A stretch of DNA of 64,000 nt from Carboxylicivirga agarovorans (GCF_050589845.1 NZ_JBNGPA010000030.1:1-64000), one strand, 5' to 3'. Counted from the stretch's first letter, positions 1 to 7,730 are shown. Program-made: numbers and translations. The notes: generated from the letters alone by a model not told the origin.

Positions 1-120
1 ATCGTTTAAAATAGGTACTATCCAATATTTTCAAAGATCTTTTGAGCTTTTCGCTCTTGTAAAAGTGAGTGTTTCACCACTGTCCTTTTCTTTTCATTTC
101 AACCTCTCTCGTTTGAGAAG
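1..120 (-). promoter_or_regulatory. Probable rRNA operon leader (5' transcribed spacer), operon outside window
   Basis: Read on the minus strand, this edge contains GATCTTTGAAAATATTGG (about 25-42). It resembles the boxA-like leader that precedes 16S rRNA genes in Bacteroidota. It lies directly downstream of two minus-strand promoters (127-160 and 333-364). No coding sequence is visible. The inference is that a 16S-23S-5S operon begins just left of position 1 and is transcribed leftward. The rRNA itself is not in the window, so this rests on the leader motif and the promoter layout. Confidence 0.55.
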
Positions 121-126
121 CGGCTG

Positions 127-160
127 CAAAGGTAAGAAGTTTTTATTCTATTTTCCAAAA
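127..160 (-). promoter_or_regulatory. Bacteroidota-type promoter P1 (leftward, rRNA-like)
   Basis: On the minus strand there is TTTTG (156-160), a 21-nt spacer, and TACCTTTG (127-134). This is a perfect match to the Bacteroidota sigma-ABfr -33/-7 consensus (TTTG, 19-21 nt, TAnnTTTG). The spacer is AT-rich and there is an AT-rich stretch upstream, as in strong stable-RNA promoters. The bases just downstream (GCAGCCGCTT) are nearly repeated after P2 (GCACCCGCTT), so the two start regions look duplicated. Confidence 0.7.
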
Positions 161-332
161 TTATTTTTGAAAATTTTTTGACTTATTTTTTGACGCGAAC
201 TTGCAAGATAACATACCCGGCTTTTGTTGTCAATACTCCCTTTCACTTTGCCTGTCATTATGTGTCGATAAACGAGCTAAATCCCTTATCAACCGTGCCT
301 TTCAGATGAACCGTTGTTCTCAAAAGCGGGTG

Positions 333-364
333 CAAAATAAGGGAGTTTTTTCCGCATCTCCAAA
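333..364 (-). promoter_or_regulatory. Upstream tandem promoter P2 (leftward)
   Basis: On the minus strand there is TTTG (361-364), a 20-nt spacer and TTATTTTG (333-340), one mismatch from TAnnTTTG. It is followed by GCACCCGCTT, almost the same as the sequence after P1 (GCAGCCGCTT). Tandem promoters in front of a leader are typical for rRNA operons. The stretch 201-452 is open on the plus strand but shows no protein-like composition, and it is better explained by these promoters. Confidence 0.55.
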
Positions 365-448
365 TGTAAAATCACAATTTTTTGAAGGAATCTTTCCCGG
401 TCGGCGCTTAAGAGTTGATTTGATGGCGATTATCGGGGGAATATTTTT

Positions 449-538
449 TTAAGAAATTTGAGGGCGCTTGATGGAGCCTTCTTCAGTCAGCTTATCAATG
501 CTGTTTTTAAGAGCTAGTCGCCTGTTAGTTCTTTCCAA
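449..538 (-). pseudogene. Possible gene remnant, C-terminal fragment (uncertain)
   Basis: One minus-strand frame is open for 29 codons before a TAA. It reads LERTNRRLALKNSIDKL and then TEEGSIKRPQIS: charged, helix-like, and similar in texture to the end of a winged-helix domain. There is no ATG, and a stop codon lies immediately upstream, so it cannot be an intact gene. It directly abuts the periodic palindrome at 541-650. An open stretch this long can arise by chance, so this is only a candidate remnant. Confidence 0.2.
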
Positions 539-540
539 TT

Positions 541-650
541 AAACTCAAATTAAACTCAGACCAAACTCAGACCAAACTCAGACTAAATTCGACTCGGGCT
601 GAATTTAATCTGTATTTGGTATGTGTTTATTATGTGTTTAAACTGGGTTT
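541..650. repeat. 110-nt imperfect palindrome built of 11-nt repeats
   Basis: The left arm (541-590) is four 11-mers of the type AAACTCAGACC plus AAATTC. The right arm (601-650) is GAATTT plus four 11-mers such as GGTATGTGTTT, which are diverged reverse complements of the left units. By eye the arms match at about 38 of 50 positions, and the centre AAATTC/GAATTT is perfect around a 10-nt loop. No gene accounts for it. It could form a long hairpin or cruciform, or be a set of regularly spaced protein sites. Confidence 0.75.
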
Positions 651-730
651 GGCATTAAAGTGTATTGGAAGTGATGGGTAGTGGGGTATAAAAAAAGGGC
701 GCCAAAGTGAAAAACAATTCACCATAGGCC

Positions 731-805
731 AGCAAAGAAAAAAACGCAAAGCGCGCAAATAATAGAATCGTCAGACGATATACTTTGCATGTTTAGCGAG
801 AAACG
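731..805. repeat. Intergenic CGCAAAG-type imperfect inverted repeat, copy 1
   Basis: The left part contains AACGCAAAGCGCGCAAA. The centre has ATCGTCAGACGAT, and the right part has ACTTTGCATGTTTAGCGAGAAACG. The arms resemble those at 2031-2145 and 56480-56588, sharing CGCAAAG on one side and CTTTGC with GCGAGAA on the other. It lies just downstream of the minus-strand acetyltransferase gene. It is probably a dispersed palindromic element, perhaps used as a 3' end structure. Confidence 0.5.
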
Positions 806-867
806 TCCACTCAAGAACGCCAACAATACGTTAAATGCCTTAGTATTCAATACCTGATATGCCAGGT

Positions 868-1416
868 TTATACGATGTAATCCTGAAAAGACAGGAAACA
901 GCGTTCCTTTAACTCTATTTGAAACTCCTTAAATTCAGAACTGGTGAGTAAATTGGGAAATGACATCAGTAACAGATCCAGCTCTTCGCCGTTTCTCCGT
1001 AAAGGCCATTGTTTATGCTTATAGTTATTTAGCTTAAAACCTATTCGCTGGTAAAAAGTAATTCGTCTTTTATTAATCGTTTTGTCAGGCAGCTCTACTT
1101 CTAATATAATACGCTGCTCATTTCCGTTCATAAAATCATTCAGCACCTGAGCCCCCAATCCTTGTCCCCGCCATTTATCTTCTATGGCCAGATGTTCAAT
1201 ATAAACAGCATTATTGAATTGCCACCACAAAATAATACCAACGCATTCTTGATCATTAAGAATCACATCACAATGGTATATCTCCTGTGTCAATACTTTC
1301 TTTTGCAATACCAAATCACGTCTTTCCATAAGGGGAAATGCGTTCTCATATAATTTCCAAAATGCGGGAAACAAATCATCATTCGCATTGCCAAGACGGT
1401 AATAGCTTAGTTTCAT
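868..1416 (-). CDS. GNAT family N-acetyltransferase
   Basis: The protein of about 182 residues carries the acetyl-CoA binding motif RGQGLGA after a beta strand (VYIEHLAIEDKW), which is typical of GNAT motif A. It probably transfers an acetyl group from acetyl-CoA to an amine in the cytoplasm; the substrate cannot be told from sequence. The start was chosen at MKLSYYRLGN, because the first GNAT strand begins there. A start 12 codons upstream (at 1452) is also open, and neither has a clear Shine-Dalgarno sequence. It is not obviously in an operon with the next gene upstream (76-112 nt gap). Confidence 0.8.
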   Translation of the reverse strand: MKLSYYRLGNANDDLFPAFWKLYENAFPLMERRDLVLQKKVLTQEIYHCDVILNDQECVGIILWWQFNNAVYIEHLAIEDKWRGQGLGAQVLNDFMNGNEQRIILEVELPDKTINKRRITFYQRIGFKLNNYKHKQWPLRRNGEELDLLLMSFPNLLTSSEFKEFQIELKERCFLSFQDYIV

Positions 1417-1528
1417 CTGTATAAACTGCTTTTCTATATTTAAAATGATCAATGACTTTGAAGCCGTGGTATCTATATTCTGAATTAGAAATAAGTCTAG
1501 CGAAACAGGTAATCAAATCCCATCATGC

Positions 1529-1954
1529 TTAACAATGACCATTACCGTTTTGCTTGTGAATCTCTATTGCTTTTAGGATTAGCTCTGATAGAACATCCAT
1601 ATCAATATCACTTAATTTATTAATGTATAAACACCCCTTACCCGTTTTATGCTTTCCCAGCCTGTCGAGTAAATGTTGCACTTTCTCAAAACCACACATT
1701 AAGTACAAGGTAAGATTCTGCTTTCGTGGTGAAAATCCAACAATAAACCAATCACCACTCCGGCCACTGGCATATTTATAAGTATAGTTACCAAAGCCAA
1801 TAATTGATCCTCCCCACATAACAGCCTGGTTAGCACTAAGCCGTTCCATTAATTCAAGAATTACAAGACCATCTTCACGACGTTGCCTGTGCTCCACTGC
1901 ATTGACAAATGCACGTGCATCAGCATTGGTGGGTTGAGTTTTATTTTCTGCCAT
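1529..1954 (-). CDS. DUF1801 domain protein
   Basis: 141 residues. The whole protein fits the DUF1801 (YdhG-like) family: MWGGSIIGFGNYTYKY, then SGRSGDWFIVGFSPRKQN, then LGKHKTGKGCLYINKL are hallmark segments. The family is small and cytoplasmic; some members resemble iron chaperone frataxin-like folds, but no reaction is established. It reads as a single-gene unit between two intergenic repeats and ends 76-112 nt upstream of the acetyltransferase. The length is normal for the family and nothing is missing. Family call sure, function unknown. Confidence 0.85.
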   Translation of the reverse strand: MAENKTQPTNADARAFVNAVEHRQRREDGLVILELMERLSANQAVMWGGSIIGFGNYTYKYASGRSGDWFIVGFSPRKQNLTLYLMCGFEKVQHLLDRLGKHKTGKGCLYINKLSDIDMDVLSELILKAIEIHKQNGNGHC

Positions 1955-2030
1955 TTGTAATACGATAAGAATAAGTGTTCAACTATTTCATTAACATTAT
2001 TGAAAACAAAAAGGTTGGCCAAAATCTATG

Positions 2031-2145
2031 TTTCACGCAAAAGTCCGCCAGGAAATGCATAAAGACCACAAAGTGTAAAAGTTAATAACTTACACCTTGT
2101 GGCTTTGCGTTTCTCTTCCCTTTGAGTCCTTAGCGAGAAGGATCG
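2031..2145. repeat. Intergenic CGCAAAG-type imperfect inverted repeat, copy 2
   Basis: It begins with TTCACGCAAAAGTCCGCC and ends with CCTTAGCGAGAAGGATCG. Nested inside is a strong stem, CACAAAGTGTAA against TTACACCTTGTG, around a short AT loop. It resembles copies at 731-805 and 56480-56588. It sits between the carbonic anhydrase stop (2186) and the start region of the DUF1801 gene, so it may also end transcription of the SulP/carbonic anhydrase unit. Confidence 0.55.
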
Positions 2146-2185
2146 TTCATTTAGGACATATTCTTTAATATAACCTGATCGTTAT

Positions 2186-2794
2186 CTATTTTATCATATC
2201 ATCAGGATGAATTTCCTTTAGTGAATTCAGCTCACCTGTTGATATATCAAAGACCCATCCATGTATAAAAAGACGTTGTCCCCTTGCCCATGCATCTTTA
2301 ATAATATCCATCGATGCCAGTTTATTCACTTGCTTAACGATGCTTAACTCAGATAAGCGATCGAGCTTTTTTATTTCATCGCCAATGCCGGCTATCTCCT
2401 TTTCATTACTGTCTAATGTTTCTTTAATATCACCTATCCACCCGCTCAGGTAAGGATCCTGCAAACCATCGTAGGCTGCTTTTACACCTCCACAACTATA
2501 ATGACCGGCAACAACAATGTGTTTTACCTTCAGGTAGTCGACAGCATAGCGCAGAGCCGCCATCAGGTTATCGTCTTCTTCGTGCACCAGGTTTGCCACA
2601 TTACGGTGAACAAAGAACTCACCAAGCTTACCTCGCGTAATGGTTGTTTCAGACATACGGCTATCAGCACAACCAATCCAAAAATACTTTGGCTCCTGTC
2701 CTAATGATAAATTCTTAAAATAATCCTCATCAACATTGTTAATGGTCTGCACCCATGCCCTGTTTGCTAAAAATATTTGATCGTATGACTTCAT
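2186..2794 (-). CDS. can: Beta-class carbonic anhydrase
   Basis: 202 residues, normal for the bacterial beta class. It interconverts CO2 and bicarbonate using a zinc ion. The zinc ligands and active-site pair are visible: C42 and D44 in CADSR, and H98 and C101 in GHYSCGG. R46, the partner of D44, is present. It begins 27 nt after the SulP transporter gene on the same strand, so the two are very likely cotranscribed. That supports a role in handling bicarbonate moved by the transporter, or in supplying bicarbonate to carboxylases. It is a cytoplasmic enzyme, with no signal peptide seen. Confidence 0.95.
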   Translation of the reverse strand: MKSYDQIFLANRAWVQTINNVDEDYFKNLSLGQEPKYFWIGCADSRMSETTITRGKLGEFFVHRNVANLVHEEDDNLMAALRYAVDYLKVKHIVVAGHYSCGGVKAAYDGLQDPYLSGWIGDIKETLDSNEKEIAGIGDEIKKLDRLSELSIVKQVNKLASMDIIKDAWARGQRLFIHGWVFDISTGELNSLKEIHPDDMIK

Positions 2795-2821
2795 ATCTGC
2801 TCGTTTAAGATTGGTTAATAA

Positions 2822-4378
2822 TTAAGCTGCCATTTTCCTGAACATCGGGATGGCTGCCGTTTCACTTTGTTTGATAGTGACTTTGATATTGTTTTGCTCA
2901 GCAGTAGATGAAATAAAATCATCAAAAGCCATTAATATATCATTGTCTATAAAATCTACATCTGTTCCGTCGATGATCAGATTGACACCTGGAGGCAGGT
3001 GTTGCAAGGTTCGACGCACGTTGGCTTTATTAAAGAAATACAGGTTACGTGTTATCTGAATCATATAGTTGTTACCAACTTTCGATAAAATAATACCTGA
3101 ACGGAAGTTCGATTTCAAGACAAAGATGAATCCAACAACAATACCAAAGGTTATACCCTTTAACAAATCGGTCAATAAAATCACAATGATGGTTGCAAAG
3201 AATGGGATATACTGATTGGTTCCCTTCTTAATGGCATCTTTATATATAGACACCTTGTTCAGCTTCAAACCAACATGAATCAGTACAGCGGCCAGTGCAG
3301 ACAAAGGAATATAATTAAGATAAGGTGCGAAAAACAACACACTTAATAAAAGCAGGACTCCATGGAAAACTGCCGATAATTTACCTTTCCCCCCTGAGTT
3401 AACATTAGCAGAACTCCGCACTATTACGGCTGTTAATGGTAAACCACCAAACATACCGGCAAGAATATTACCCCAACCCTGGGCTTTTAATTCCTTGTTA
3501 GGTGATGCAATACGTTTGGCCGGGTCTAGTTTATCGGTAGCATCTAAACTCAGTAATGATTCCAGACTACCCACTATAGCTATTGTGAATGCCACCACCC
3601 ATACATCAGGATTTGTGATCGCACTGAACTGGGGAAAACGTAATTCTTCAATCAATGAGCTAAAACCACTCATTTCGGGCAATGATACCAGATGGGTGGA
3701 TCCAAGCGCCAAACCAGGGGCCGACGATTTGAATACCTCATTAAGTATAACTCCCATAACCACCACCACAAGTGGACCTGGTATTAACTTCATACCGGGT
3801 ATATTCTTTATGAGTTTAGAATCCCATAAGAACAATATGGCCATTGACAACACACTAATTATTACAGCACCCGGAAGAATTGCTTCCATCATATAATACA
3901 ATTCAGAAAAGGTGTTGTGTCCATATTTATCTTCAAAGGCAGCTGTGTCAATACCTGTCAGGTCGTAACCAAAGGCATGGGGTATTTGCTTAAGAATAAT
4001 ACTTAAACCAATGGCTGTTAACATCCCGGTAATTACGGATGATGGGAAAAAGTGACCTATTACCCCTGCTCTGGCATAGCCCAATACTAATTGTATAAGG
4101 CCAGAGATAACTACTGCCAGTAAGAAGATTTCAAAAGAGCCCAATGTGGCGATTGCTGCAAATACGATAACCGTTAAACCTGCGGCAGGCCCACTAACGC
4201 TTAATCGTGAGTCGGATAACAAACCAACTACAATACCTCCAATAATACCTGTTATAACACCGGCAAACAATGGCGCTCCTGAGGCCAGGGCAATACCCAA
4301 ACACAATGGCAAGGCAACCAAATAAACTACTAATCCGGCTGGAATGTCATTTTTGTACGTCCTGAAAAAATCTTTCAT
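2822..4378 (-). CDS. SulP family anion (probably bicarbonate) transporter with STAS domain
   Basis: 518 residues. The N-terminal 400 or so residues are a multi-spanning SulP core, starting with the typical PAGLVVYLVALPLCLGIALA segment and the SVSGPAAGLTVI motif. Residues of about 425-515 form a STAS domain (NLIIDGTDVDFIDNDIL). SulP proteins carry sulfate, bicarbonate or other anions through the inner membrane. The carbonic anhydrase gene 27 nt downstream makes bicarbonate the likeliest substrate (inference; BicA-like). Sulfate remains possible, since an APS reductase gene lies elsewhere in the window (55733-56437). Length and domain order are normal. Confidence 0.92.
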   Translation of the reverse strand: MKDFFRTYKNDIPAGLVVYLVALPLCLGIALASGAPLFAGVITGIIGGIVVGLLSDSRLSVSGPAAGLTVIVFAAIATLGSFEIFLLAVVISGLIQLVLGYARAGVIGHFFPSSVITGMLTAIGLSIILKQIPHAFGYDLTGIDTAAFEDKYGHNTFSELYYMMEAILPGAVIISVLSMAILFLWDSKLIKNIPGMKLIPGPLVVVVMGVILNEVFKSSAPGLALGSTHLVSLPEMSGFSSLIEELRFPQFSAITNPDVWVVAFTIAIVGSLESLLSLDATDKLDPAKRIASPNKELKAQGWGNILAGMFGGLPLTAVIVRSSANVNSGGKGKLSAVFHGVLLLLSVLFFAPYLNYIPLSALAAVLIHVGLKLNKVSIYKDAIKKGTNQYIPFFATIIVILLTDLLKGITFGIVVGFIFVLKSNFRSGIILSKVGNNYMIQITRNLYFFNKANVRRTLQHLPPGVNLIIDGTDVDFIDNDILMAFDDFISSTAEQNNIKVTIKQSETAAIPMFRKMAA

Positions 4379-4488
4379 AGTTCCTATTTTAAAATTTCAG
4401 GAGCGTACAAAACAAATGACATGCCAAAATAAGCGAATGCCTATTTTATATGATAGCTTTACTATCTTTTAACGATTATTATCAATTT

Positions 4489-5196
4489 TTATCCCAGTAA
4501 AAAGTCGAAATCAGCATCAGGCCGCACTTCATACGGCTCTTTACCATATTGAAAAACGCGCAATGGCAATTTACCGGTATAGCTGATCTTACCTTCATTA
4601 TATACAAACATGCAGCCTTCACGCAGGCCAACCACAGTTGTATCCTGATTCACCACTAAAAATTCCATAATACGTTCTTCCCTGGTTTCTCCGCCGTGCC
4701 CTTCAGGATTTGCGTCCAGGTAATGTGGGTTGATCTGGTAAGGAACCAGGTTTAGCGCATCAAATCCAAGTGGGTCGATAATAGGCATGTCGTTGGTTGT
4801 TTTAATGGTTGGACAAGCCAGGTTGGAACCCGCACTCCAGCCAATATATTTTGTACCACCCAATACCTTTTTACGGATTGGCTCAGTTAGCTTATTATCG
4901 TTAATCATGCGTAACAAACGCCATGTACTTCCTCCTCCTACAACAATGGCATCAGCCTCTTCAACAGCTTTAACAGGATCATCAAAATGATGGATTGACA
5001 CCACATCATGCCCTACTTCATTGAAACGGCTTTTTACTTTTGCCTCATAATCATCGAAAGAAACGGTAACCCCTGCATAAGGGATGAATAAGCACTTTAC
5101 CTTTTCTTTACCTAAGAAATCGGCGATGTTATGTTTTGGATAATCGAGGTAGGCCTCGCCGGCCATGGTTGAATTGGATATTAATAATAGGTTCAT
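4489..5196 (-). CDS. pepE: Dipeptidase E (alpha-aspartyl dipeptidase)
   Basis: 235 residues, close to the 229 of enterobacterial PepE. It hydrolyses dipeptides with N-terminal aspartate in the cytoplasm and belongs to peptidase family S51. The catalytic serine lies in GWSAGSN (S121), with D136 in TTNDMP and H158 in NPHY matching the Ser-Asp-His set of the Salmonella enzyme. GGGSTWRL forms the expected oxyanion-side loop. It is separated from the permease gene upstream on the same strand by a 111-nt gap holding an inverted repeat (5271-5297), so it is probably transcribed on its own. Confidence 0.93.
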   Translation of the reverse strand: MNLLLISNSTMAGEAYLDYPKHNIADFLGKEKVKCLFIPYAGVTVSFDDYEAKVKSRFNEVGHDVVSIHHFDDPVKAVEEADAIVVGGGSTWRLLRMINDNKLTEPIRKKVLGGTKYIGWSAGSNLACPTIKTTNDMPIIDPLGFDALNLVPYQINPHYLDANPEGHGGETREERIMEFLVVNQDTTVVGLREGCMFVYNEGKISYTGKLPLRVFQYGKEPYEVRPDADFDFLLG

Positions 5197-5270
5197 ACTA
5201 TAAGACTATTAGATGTTAGACTTCTTGACAATAGAATAAAAAAGATGAGACGCATTTTGTTTAGCTTAGA

Positions 5271-5297
5271 CCTGTCAGGTTTTTAAATCCTGACAGG
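5271..5297. terminator. Inverted repeat CCTGTCAGG/CCTGACAGG downstream of permease gene
   Basis: CCTGTCAGG (5271-5279) and CCTGACAGG (5289-5297) form a 9-bp stem around an AT-rich loop. It lies just 3' of the minus-strand permease gene and upstream of pepE. The loop and flanks are A/T-rich, but the T run after the stem is weak. It could be a terminator or a dispersed palindrome. Confidence 0.45.
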
Positions 5298-5307
5298 CCT
5301 GTATATT

Positions 5308-6564
5308 TTACAGGGAATTTATTGCTTCCACAGGATCCATTTTAGAGGCTTTCCAGGCAGGAATAAAACCAGATACAATTCCTATAAATGATGATATACC
5401 GATTCCTTTCATAATATTAAGCAAGGTCAGAGCCATCTCTGAATCGGTGATCAGACTAACTGTTAGGGCTATACCAAATATTATTAGCAGGCCAGCCAGT
5501 CCGCCCAGTAATGACAGAACTGTACTTTCAATCAAAAACTGTAAAAGAATAAATTTTCGCTTGGCTCCCAATGCCTTTTGAATGCCAATGATCCGCGTCC
5601 GTTCCTTTACCGATACAAACATGATATTGGCAATACCAAAACCCCCCACTAAAATGGAGAAGCCACCAATAAACCAACCAGCCAGGTCAATGAAATCAAA
5701 AAGGCTGTCAAAGTTCTTTTGCACCAGGCTGATACGATTCAGCGCAAAATCATTGTCTCCCTGTGGCTTTATGCGGCGGATCGCCCTCATAACACCGGTT
5801 AACTCATCCACCATATCGTCTGAGGTATATCCCTCCTTACCTTTAACAAGAATCATCGGATTGACCGATTCACTGCGGAGATTAAATAGCGTGCGGGCAT
5901 ATTTAACCGGTATGATCATATTTTTATCGAGGCTGTTACCAAAGATATCGGACCCTTGTCGCTGAATAACGCCAATGACCATTAATTTTCGCCCCATCAT
6001 CTTCACCCGCTTTCCAATAGGGTCGACTCCCCGGAAAAGTTCATCTGCTATTTCAGCACCAATCACAGCCACTCCCACTCCACTAATGGATTCAAAGGGT
6101 GAAAAATACCGGCCATCGCTTATTTCGAAAGTCCAGATATTATCAAACCCTTCTGAAACACCCATAACCGCAACATTGTCGTAGGAATTATCTTCGTATT
6201 GCAGCATTTTTTGTGATGACATAACATAGGAAACATCTTCTGCAATTTGTGAACGGCGTTTGATCTGTTCATAATCATCTAAAGAGGGCACCTGTCGGTT
6301 CATATACCGCCACCAGGGATATTCAGATTCACCTTCAGGAGGTGTCCAGGGCCATTTTTGAATGTATACCACATTGTTACCCAGTGACTCAATACTTTCG
6401 CGCACTTGCTTCTCAAGGAAATCAATCAATGTAAAAACCGATATAATGGAAAATATCCCTATGGTTACGCCTGATAAGGTTAAAATGGTACGCAATACAT
6501 TTGTTCGCAGAGCATTGAGGGCAAAAAGAAAACTCTCTTTAAAAAATTTATATACGAGAATCAT
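5308..6564 (-). CDS. MacB-like ABC transporter permease (FtsX domain)
   Basis: 418 residues with the MacB layout: a first membrane helix (about 18-45), a periplasmic MacB_PCD domain (about 50-260), and three C-terminal helices of the FtsX domain (about 290-410), ending in the usual FIPAWKASKMDPVEAINSL. In this family the permease works with an ATPase in lipid, lipoprotein, peptide or macrolide export and uses mechanical coupling. No ATPase gene is adjacent, so the partner must be encoded elsewhere; this is common for Bacteroidota single permeases. The substrate is unknown. The promoter was not identified. Confidence 0.9.
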   Translation of the reverse strand: MILVYKFFKESFLFALNALRTNVLRTILTLSGVTIGIFSIISVFTLIDFLEKQVRESIESLGNNVVYIQKWPWTPPEGESEYPWWRYMNRQVPSLDDYEQIKRRSQIAEDVSYVMSSQKMLQYEDNSYDNVAVMGVSEGFDNIWTFEISDGRYFSPFESISGVGVAVIGAEIADELFRGVDPIGKRVKMMGRKLMVIGVIQRQGSDIFGNSLDKNMIIPVKYARTLFNLRSESVNPMILVKGKEGYTSDDMVDELTGVMRAIRRIKPQGDNDFALNRISLVQKNFDSLFDFIDLAGWFIGGFSILVGGFGIANIMFVSVKERTRIIGIQKALGAKRKFILLQFLIESTVLSLLGGLAGLLIIFGIALTVSLITDSEMALTLLNIMKGIGISSFIGIVSGFIPAWKASKMDPVEAINSL

Positions 6565-6632
6565 GGGCTGGTCTTGTTTCTAATGGCAAGATAGTTGAAA
6601 AAGTATTCAGTGCAAAGTGTTATGTGTGGGAT

Positions 6633-6683
6633 TAGAGAGAGGTTTGAGAGGTGAGCGATGAGAGATGAGAAGTGAGATGAGAG
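6633..6683. repeat. GA-rich simple repeat (TGAGAGATGAG type)
   Basis: A purine-rich run of GAGAG, GTGAGCGATGAG, AGATGAGA and similar units lies upstream of the permease gene. The 11-mer TGAGCGATGAG (6652-6662) recurs, reverse-complemented, at 11364-11374 inside the palindrome between mreB and mreC. No coding potential is seen. It is probably a low-complexity intergenic element shared within this genome. Confidence 0.45.
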
Positions 6684-6807
6684 GTCTGTGGCCATTTATA
6701 GGCAGCTGGTTTATAATTTACAGGACAATTAGGCTTGCTTTTAAGACCTTAATGGATGACATCTTCTTTCAGATCATATAATTTAAGAGCCATCCATAAT
6801 TTCATGT

Positions 6808-7458
6808 TTATCGCTCAATAACAGTGGCTCCTTGTTTGCGCATCTGTTCTGTTAATTCATTTCTGTCATTTAAATCAATCAGATCTATTTGTATGTGTTT
6901 ATAAAACTTTTTACTCAAATGTTGTTGAAAGACATCAGCATACTTCTGAAAATCTTTCTCTGTTTTAAGACCTACACAAAACACATTGTCGTATTCCAAT
7001 GACCATGCAGCATAACACTCTTTCAGGTTATTATCATAAGTATAATCACGCACCAGTTTTGACATTGTTTTAATATCGCTGCGCTCCGGTTTCCTGAAAA
7101 CAATTGTTGTTTGAGCCAACTGAACACAATTGTTTAAAAGATCTTCTTCAGTAATATTGAGCATAATATCATCGGTAACGTCCAAACCTCCTTTTGCATT
7201 TAGCTTAATGGCTTTGAGCGTGTACAAAGGTCCGTATAAGCCCCACCAGCCAAACAGAGATGAAAGCCAGATATATTTTTTCATATACTGTTTACCTTGC
7301 TCATCATCCTTTAGTAAGAACGCTGGTGAGAATGGAAAATAAGTTGCAAAAATTGGAGAAAAGCAATATTGAAAAACCTTGAAACGGTAACCGGCATCTA
7401 CTTTTAATTTCAATTCATCAAGGCTAATGTCATTTGTGAGTTTAAGTTTGTAATTCAT
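6808..7458 (-). CDS. Hypothetical protein with hydrophobic segments
   Basis: 216 residues, not recognised. Residues of about 25-48 (KVFQYCFSPIFATYFPFSP) and 61-85 (KYIWLSSLFGWWGLYGPLY) are hydrophobic and aromatic, suggesting two membrane-dipping segments. The rest (about 95-216) looks like a soluble alpha/beta domain with lysine-rich surface. The last third (EYDNVFCVGLKTEKDFQKYADVF) has no catalytic motif I can name. It has no signal peptide and no operon partner within 240 nt on either side. Codon use resembles the neighbours, so it looks like a genuine gene of unknown function. Confidence 0.65.
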   Translation of the reverse strand: MNYKLKLTNDISLDELKLKVDAGYRFKVFQYCFSPIFATYFPFSPAFLLKDDEQGKQYMKKYIWLSSLFGWWGLYGPLYTLKAIKLNAKGGLDVTDDIMLNITEEDLLNNCVQLAQTTIVFRKPERSDIKTMSKLVRDYTYDNNLKECYAAWSLEYDNVFCVGLKTEKDFQKYADVFQQHLSKKFYKHIQIDLIDLNDRNELTEQMRKQGATVIER

Positions 7459-7559
7459 AATATTTTGTCAGGAATTTGAATCGAAACTAATAATTTTTAT
7501 ACAGCAACCATATATAAAAGTCATTTTACCTTAACAAATAAAATATCTCACTCAAAAAA

Positions 7560-7730
7560 CACACGCCAGCGCGCGAATGCTTTTTCACGTGGGCTTAAAG
7601 GACTAAGCGAAGGGATTGGCACGAGATCAGGGGAGCAAATTCTCTACTTAACTATTTATTTTGCAAAAAAACAGGCGAGCAACTAACACCATGCATAACA
7701 GCGGAGCATAAATGAAATTCGTAATAGTTC
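7560..7730. other. Non-coding stretch with locally raised GC
   Basis: Between the hypothetical gene and the START-domain gene, this stretch holds GCCAGCGCGCGAATGC (7566-7581) and, further on, AACAGCGGAGCATAA, in a more GC-rich setting than the flanks. No open frame of useful length and no clear fold was found. It may be a remnant of a mobile or repeated element; I cannot assign it. Confidence 0.3.

Noticed and set aside
201..452. Open frame of 83 codons on the plus strand at the left edge
   Set aside because: Composition is not protein-like (cysteine and serine runs), it overlaps the tandem promoters on the other strand, and it has no ribosome-binding site.
5582..5965. Long plus-strand open frames opposite the permease, purH, macroglobulin and receptor genes
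   Set aside because: They are shadows of the real genes on the other strand, with low-quality composition.
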